9,893 nucleotides of DNA, taken from assembly GCA_964401455.1 (NCBI GenBank), contig CAYNYI010000101.1, positions 1-9,893 of the forward strand. The letters are read 5' to 3'. Positions 6,419 through 9,893 of this stretch are shown one piece after another (positions within the stretch are counted from its first letter, which is position 1; each line of letters begins with the position of its first letter). The notes below the pieces were generated by a model. The model made no database searches, was not told the DNA's origin, and worked only from the letters and a program-made list of their open reading frames with translations. The translations under genes and the position numbers were made by a program. This DNA comes from CAYNYI01 sp964401455. Lineage in GTDB: Bacteria; Fibrobacterota; OXYB2-FULL-49-7; CAYNYI01.

Positions 6419-8554
6419 ATGGACCATTCAGAATTAATTTCAAAAGAAACCGGAATCGAGCGGCCGCTTATAAATGCCGTGGGTGTATTGCTCGATGAAG
6501 GGGGAACCGTACCTTTTATCGCCAGGTACAGAAAAGAAAAAACCGGAAACATGGATGAGACCGTTATTTTATCGGTTAAGAAGCGGTTTGAGGAGCTTAA
6601 GGATATTGAAGACAGAAAAAACACTATCAAAAAGACAATCGATTCTCAAGGGAAACTGACACAAGACCTGAAAGAAAAAATAGACGGGTGTTTTGACAAG
6701 GCCTTACTCGAAGATATTTATCTGCCATATAAACCTAAAAGAAGAACACGGGCGGAAGCCGCGAGAGAAAAAGGCCTTTCGGAGCTGGCGGATTTTCTTC
6801 TCGAATGCCCCGTTGCGGGGATTATGGAAAAAGCCTCGGAATTTTTGTCTGAAAAAGTGGAAACAGCTGATGAAGCGGTCATGGGTGCATGTGATATAAT
6901 AGCGGAGAATGTAAATGAAAACGCGAAAGTCAGAGACGCTCTGCGGACATTAATATTTACAACTTCGTCCGTTGTTTCTAAAGTTAAAAAGAACAAGGAA
7001 AAAGAGGCCGCGTCTTACAGGGATTATTTCTCATATTCCGAGAGCGCGCGCACAATTCCCTCTCACAGGATTCTCGCTATAATGCGCGGTGAAAAGGAGG
7101 GCTTTTTAAGCTACGCAATTTCTTTTGATGAAGAAAAAGCCGCGCGAACCGCGGCGGAGATATTTTTTAAAGAAATAAAGAAAAGAGCCGAAGGGGAGTC
7201 CCGGGATCTTCTTCTCAAAACGGTTGATGATTCAATGCAGCGTCTTATGTTTCCCTCTATAACTGGTGAGCTTAAATGGGAACTTAAAAAGAAGGCGGAC
7301 GAAGACGCGATAAAGGTTTTCTCTGAAAACCTCAGAAATGTTCTTCTTTCTCCTCCGGCCGGCGAGAAGGGGGTTATAGGGCTTGATCCCGGTTACCGCA
7401 CAGGATGTAAAACCGCGGTAATAGACAGAAGCGGGAATTTTATGGAGTCGGCGACAATATTCCCCGCTCCGCCCTTTAATGATGAAGAGAAATCGTCGCA
7501 AATCCTGGCGGGGCTATGCGAAAAATATAAACCCGGCTTTATCGCGGTCGGTAACGGTACAGCTTCAAGAGAAACAATGGCTTTTGTCCGGAAATTTTTA
7601 AAAGACAAAGAAATTGACGCCGTACCTGTAATGGTAAATGAATCCGGGGCTTCGGTTTATTCCGCTTCTGATACGGCCAGAAGGGAGTTTCCTGAACTAG
7701 ACCTTACTGTCAGGGGGGCCATATCAATCGCGCGAAGGCTGCAGGACCCTCTCGCTGAACTCGTTAAGATAGAACCAAAGTCTATAGGGGTCGGGCAGTA
7801 CCAGCACGATGTCGATCAGAGGGAGCTAGGCAGGGCGCTCCGGGAAACGGTTTTTTCGGCGGTTAATTTTGTGGGTGTTAATCTTAATACCGCTTCACCC
7901 GAACTCCTTACATATGTTTCTGGATTTACATCTTCTACCGCGGAGGCTGTTTCTCTTTACCGCCGGAAAATCGGGGCGTTCCGCAATCTTACAGAGCTTA
8001 ATGATGTTAAAGGTATCGGGAAAAAAGCCTTTGAGCAGTCCGCCGGCTTTCTGAGGATCGTGGGTGACGAGCCTCTTGATAATACCGGTGTACATCCGGA
8101 GTCCTATGAAATTGTCAGAAAAATGGCCTCAGATATGGGGACCGGTGTAAGCGGGCTCGCCGGAAATAAAAAAGTTCTGGAAAAAATAAATCCGGAAAAA
8201 TACATCACCGAGAAAGCCGGAATGTACACTCTTACGGACATAATCGAAGAACTTGAAAAACCGGGAATCGACCCGAGAAAAGAATTCAGTTACGCTGAAT
8301 TCAGAGATGATGTGTGTGAAATAGAAGATTTGAGCGAAGGTATGCTCCTGGAGGGAGTGGTTACAAACTTGACGCGTTTCGGTGCTTTTGTTGATATAGG
8401 CGTTCATCAGGACGGGCTTGTGCATATTTCCCAGATGGCCGATAAATATGTCGGCGATCCCTCAGAAATCTGCGCAGCGAACGATATTGTCAAGGTCAAA
8501 GTCCTGTCCGCCGACAAGGAGCGCGGCAGAATATCGTTATCCATGAAATTATAG
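6419..8554 (+). CDS. tex: Tex family RNA-binding transcription accessory protein
   Basis: Tex is a cytosolic nucleic-acid-binding protein that affects transcription and is related to eukaryotic Spt6. The 711 residues follow the family architecture. A helical N-terminal region comprises about residues 1-180, with FIARYRKEKTG at 33-43. An RNase H-like YqgF domain begins near 318 (GVIGLDPGYRTGCKTAVID) and continues through AVGNGTASRE (376-385) and VNESGASVYSAS (406-417). The highly conserved RGAISIARRLQDPLAELVKI (432-451) and IGVGQYQHDVDQ (456-467) follow. Helix-hairpin-helix repeats span about 485-547 (NLNTASPELLTYVSGF, VKGIGKKAFEQSAGFLR), and a C-terminal S1 domain spans about 641-711 (GVVTNLTRFGAFVDIG). 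ATG 6419, with GGAG 9 bases upstream, is preferred over an in-frame GTG at 6404. It has its own promoter and ends 11 bases before a convergent gene. Confidence 0.97.
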   Translation: MDHSELISKETGIERPLINAVGVLLDEGGTVPFIARYRKEKTGNMDETVILSVKKRFEELKDIEDRKNTIKKTIDSQGKLTQDLKEKIDGCFDKALLEDIYLPYKPKRRTRAEAAREKGLSELADFLLECPVAGIMEKASEFLSEKVETADEAVMGACDIIAENVNENAKVRDALRTLIFTTSSVVSKVKKNKEKEAASYRDYFSYSESARTIPSHRILAIMRGEKEGFLSYAISFDEEKAARTAAEIFFKEIKKRAEGESRDLLLKTVDDSMQRLMFPSITGELKWELKKKADEDAIKVFSENLRNVLLSPPAGEKGVIGLDPGYRTGCKTAVIDRSGNFMESATIFPAPPFNDEEKSSQILAGLCEKYKPGFIAVGNGTASRETMAFVRKFLKDKEIDAVPVMVNESGASVYSASDTARREFPELDLTVRGAISIARRLQDPLAELVKIEPKSIGVGQYQHDVDQRELGRALRETVFSAVNFVGVNLNTASPELLTYVSGFTSSTAEAVSLYRRKIGAFRNLTELNDVKGIGKKAFEQSAGFLRIVGDEPLDNTGVHPESYEIVRKMASDMGTGVSGLAGNKKVLEKINPEKYITEKAGMYTLTDIIEELEKPGIDPRKEFSYAEFRDDVCEIEDLSEGMLLEGVVTNLTRFGAFVDIGVHQDGLVHISQMADKYVGDPSEICAANDIVKVKVLSADKERGRISLSMKL

Positions 8555-8565
8555 ACCCGTCAGGC

Positions 8566-9893
8566 TTAATTCAGGCGGAAATATTTCTTAAAAAGTTCCA
8601 GAAAAGAAGGAATATCAAGATACGGCTTATTTACGCCGGAGGCCTTTTCTTCAAGGAATTCAAGATGTTTTTTTAAGCCGCCGCGATCTCCCCGCGCGGC
8701 TTTAAGCCACAAGAGTTCGATATTACACATGCAGTCCAGGTGATACAGCGATTCCTCGAATTTCTCGATGAAAACAGCTATCATTTTGCCGGGAGATTCA
8801 CTGCCGGCTTCTTTTATAAGAGAAATAGCCTTTAGTGCGTTCTTTCTCGCTTTTTCATAGCCCTTTTCTTTGGAGAGAATAACCTCCGGATCCGCTTTAA
8901 CTGTCAGGTCATGGTCCCCTTTTAAAGACGGCTCCCACCGAAAGGGTGACCAGTTGTTATGAAAAGGATTGGTGTCCGGTTTGTCAGGACCCTCCGCATG
9001 ATTATTAAAAGTGTTGCCTTTCATGACATTGATTGCCGGAACAGTATCCCTTGTATCGCCGAAAGTTTCACGACCTACACATAATGCTTCCGCGGTAATT
9101 TCTCCGGAAAGAAGAAGAGCCTCAATAACTTTCTCTTCGGGACATTTAGGAAGCCTTTCCCGGCAGAAAAATCTTAATGCCTCTTCCGGGTTTTCAGTTT
9201 TTCCCGAAGACGCGCAGGCGAGATACCACAGATTCCCCTCCTGCGGGTTGCCGTATGCGCGGTTCTGATAAATATCCGGTTCCCATCCCCGGTCTGCTCT
9301 CACCGAAATGCCGCTGCAGTGTTTTTCCTTCCAGAATGCAAAACGGTCCGACAGGATGCCGGCAAAACAATTAGCGATATAGTCGTCACGGAAATATTCT
9401 CCCGCCGCGTCTGTTTCTATAATCTGTTTTCTTCCTCCGGTTTTTCCTATAAGCGGGTGGTTTACCGACCTTAGGTGCCAGTCCTGGGGAACATCTTTTG
9501 TCATGATTATGACATCTTCCGGAAACATGTTTATCGCGGATGTTACTCCGGCGAGTTCCTCGGGATGCCATACGAAAGACCGGAATATGAGCTTTTTGCC
9601 GGTTTTTCTGCATTCATTATTAACAGTCTCTACCAGTTTTGTAAGGACCGCCGCGTCTGTTGCGCGGATTTCGGTTTCAACAACTGTTAAAACAAGAAAA
9701 TCTATTTCCGGTATGAGATTATTCAGGATATAATCATATCTTTTAGATAATCCTTCAAAAAGAGCAAAGTTGTCCGCGGATGGTTTTCCCCAGGCCGGGT
9801 CATAATCCTCGAACTCATGAACCCAGACGCTGATTGTCATATTGTTTTTGCGGGCAAAAGTAAACCATCCGGCTTCGTCGGCTTTTTGACGGA
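8566..9893 (-). CDS. Partial gene: TIM-barrel-like protein, possibly a GH67/alpha-glucuronidase-like glycosidase
   Basis: The frame stays open beyond the ATG at 9840 to the window edge; 17 further codons read RQKADEAGWFTFARKNN. The true start is therefore outside the window and the N-terminus is missing. The visible part is 441 residues with an intact C-terminus. Numbered from the methionine at 9840, a series of strand-like segments ends in polar residues as in a beta/alpha barrel: ISVWVHEF (3-10), FLVLTVVETE (48-57), KLIFRSFVWH (83-92), DVIIMTKDVPQDWH (109-122), QIIETDAAGEYF (139-150) and GISVRADRGW (177-186). A helical C-terminal domain follows (about 215-424). The acids E55/E57 and E142/E148 are candidate catalytic residues, by inference. 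The KDVPQDW and GEYF phrases recall alpha-glucuronidase-like glycosidases, but I am not sure of the family. It is convergent with tex. Confidence 0.8.
   Translation of the reverse strand, partial: RQKADEAGWFTFARKNNMTISVWVHEFEDYDPAWGKPSADNFALFEGLSKRYDYILNNLIPEIDFLVLTVVETEIRATDAAVLTKLVETVNNECRKTGKKLIFRSFVWHPEELAGVTSAINMFPEDVIIMTKDVPQDWHLRSVNHPLIGKTGGRKQIIETDAAGEYFRDDYIANCFAGILSDRFAFWKEKHCSGISVRADRGWEPDIYQNRAYGNPQEGNLWYLACASSGKTENPEEALRFFCRERLPKCPEEKVIEALLLSGEITAEALCVGRETFGDTRDTVPAINVMKGNTFNNHAEGPDKPDTNPFHNNWSPFRWEPSLKGDHDLTVKADPEVILSKEKGYEKARKNALKAISLIKEAGSESPGKMIAVFIEKFEESLYHLDCMCNIELLWLKAARGDRGGLKKHLEFLEEKASGVNKPYLDIPSFLELFKKYFRLN

Overview
The window looks like chromosomal DNA of a diderm (Gram-negative-type) bacterium of moderate GC. 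The case rests on a LolA-type periplasmic lipoprotein-carrier fold, several Sec signal peptides, a membrane-bound PAS histidine kinase and a bacterial Tex protein. No phage, plasmid, insertion-sequence, tRNA, rRNA or CRISPR signal was seen. The phylum cannot be fixed from these genes; an uncultured or metagenome-derived lineage is plausible.

Layout from left to right. Positions 1-170 hold no gene. They contain a REP-like palindrome (9-bp stem, TTTT loop) bracketed by short CAGAATT/AATTCTG repeats, then a promoter and a strong ribosome binding site. Next is a monocistronic gene for a small exported protein made of two related CLxxC units, closed by a clear intrinsic terminator (643-674). A near-consensus promoter (687-716) follows, only 8 bases ahead of the next start codon, so the following mRNA may be leaderless. 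It would drive six genes on the + strand that all overlap at their ends (725-6317): a LolA-like protein, a YidD-family protein with an unusual signal peptide, two tandem paralogous proteins (helical or TPR N-terminal half, PGLGH membrane motif in the C-terminal half), a low-specificity L-threonine aldolase, and an orphan six-TM PAS sensor histidine kinase. A short gap (6318-6418) carries a weak hairpin and a TTGACA promoter for tex. A convergent gene on the - strand ends 11 bases beyond tex. It stays open past the right edge of the window, so its N-terminus is missing; it resembles a TIM-barrel glycosidase but is not firmly assigned.

The first four operon genes read as an envelope-biogenesis module: lipoprotein-carrier fold, YidD-type insertion factor, and two exported membrane-anchored repeat proteins. 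The aldolase and kinase appear to be lineage-specific additions joined by translational coupling. Tex is a standalone housekeeping gene. The most unusual items are the exported YidD, the tandem PGLGH paralogs beside it, the duplicated-cysteine small protein and the possible leaderless operon promoter.
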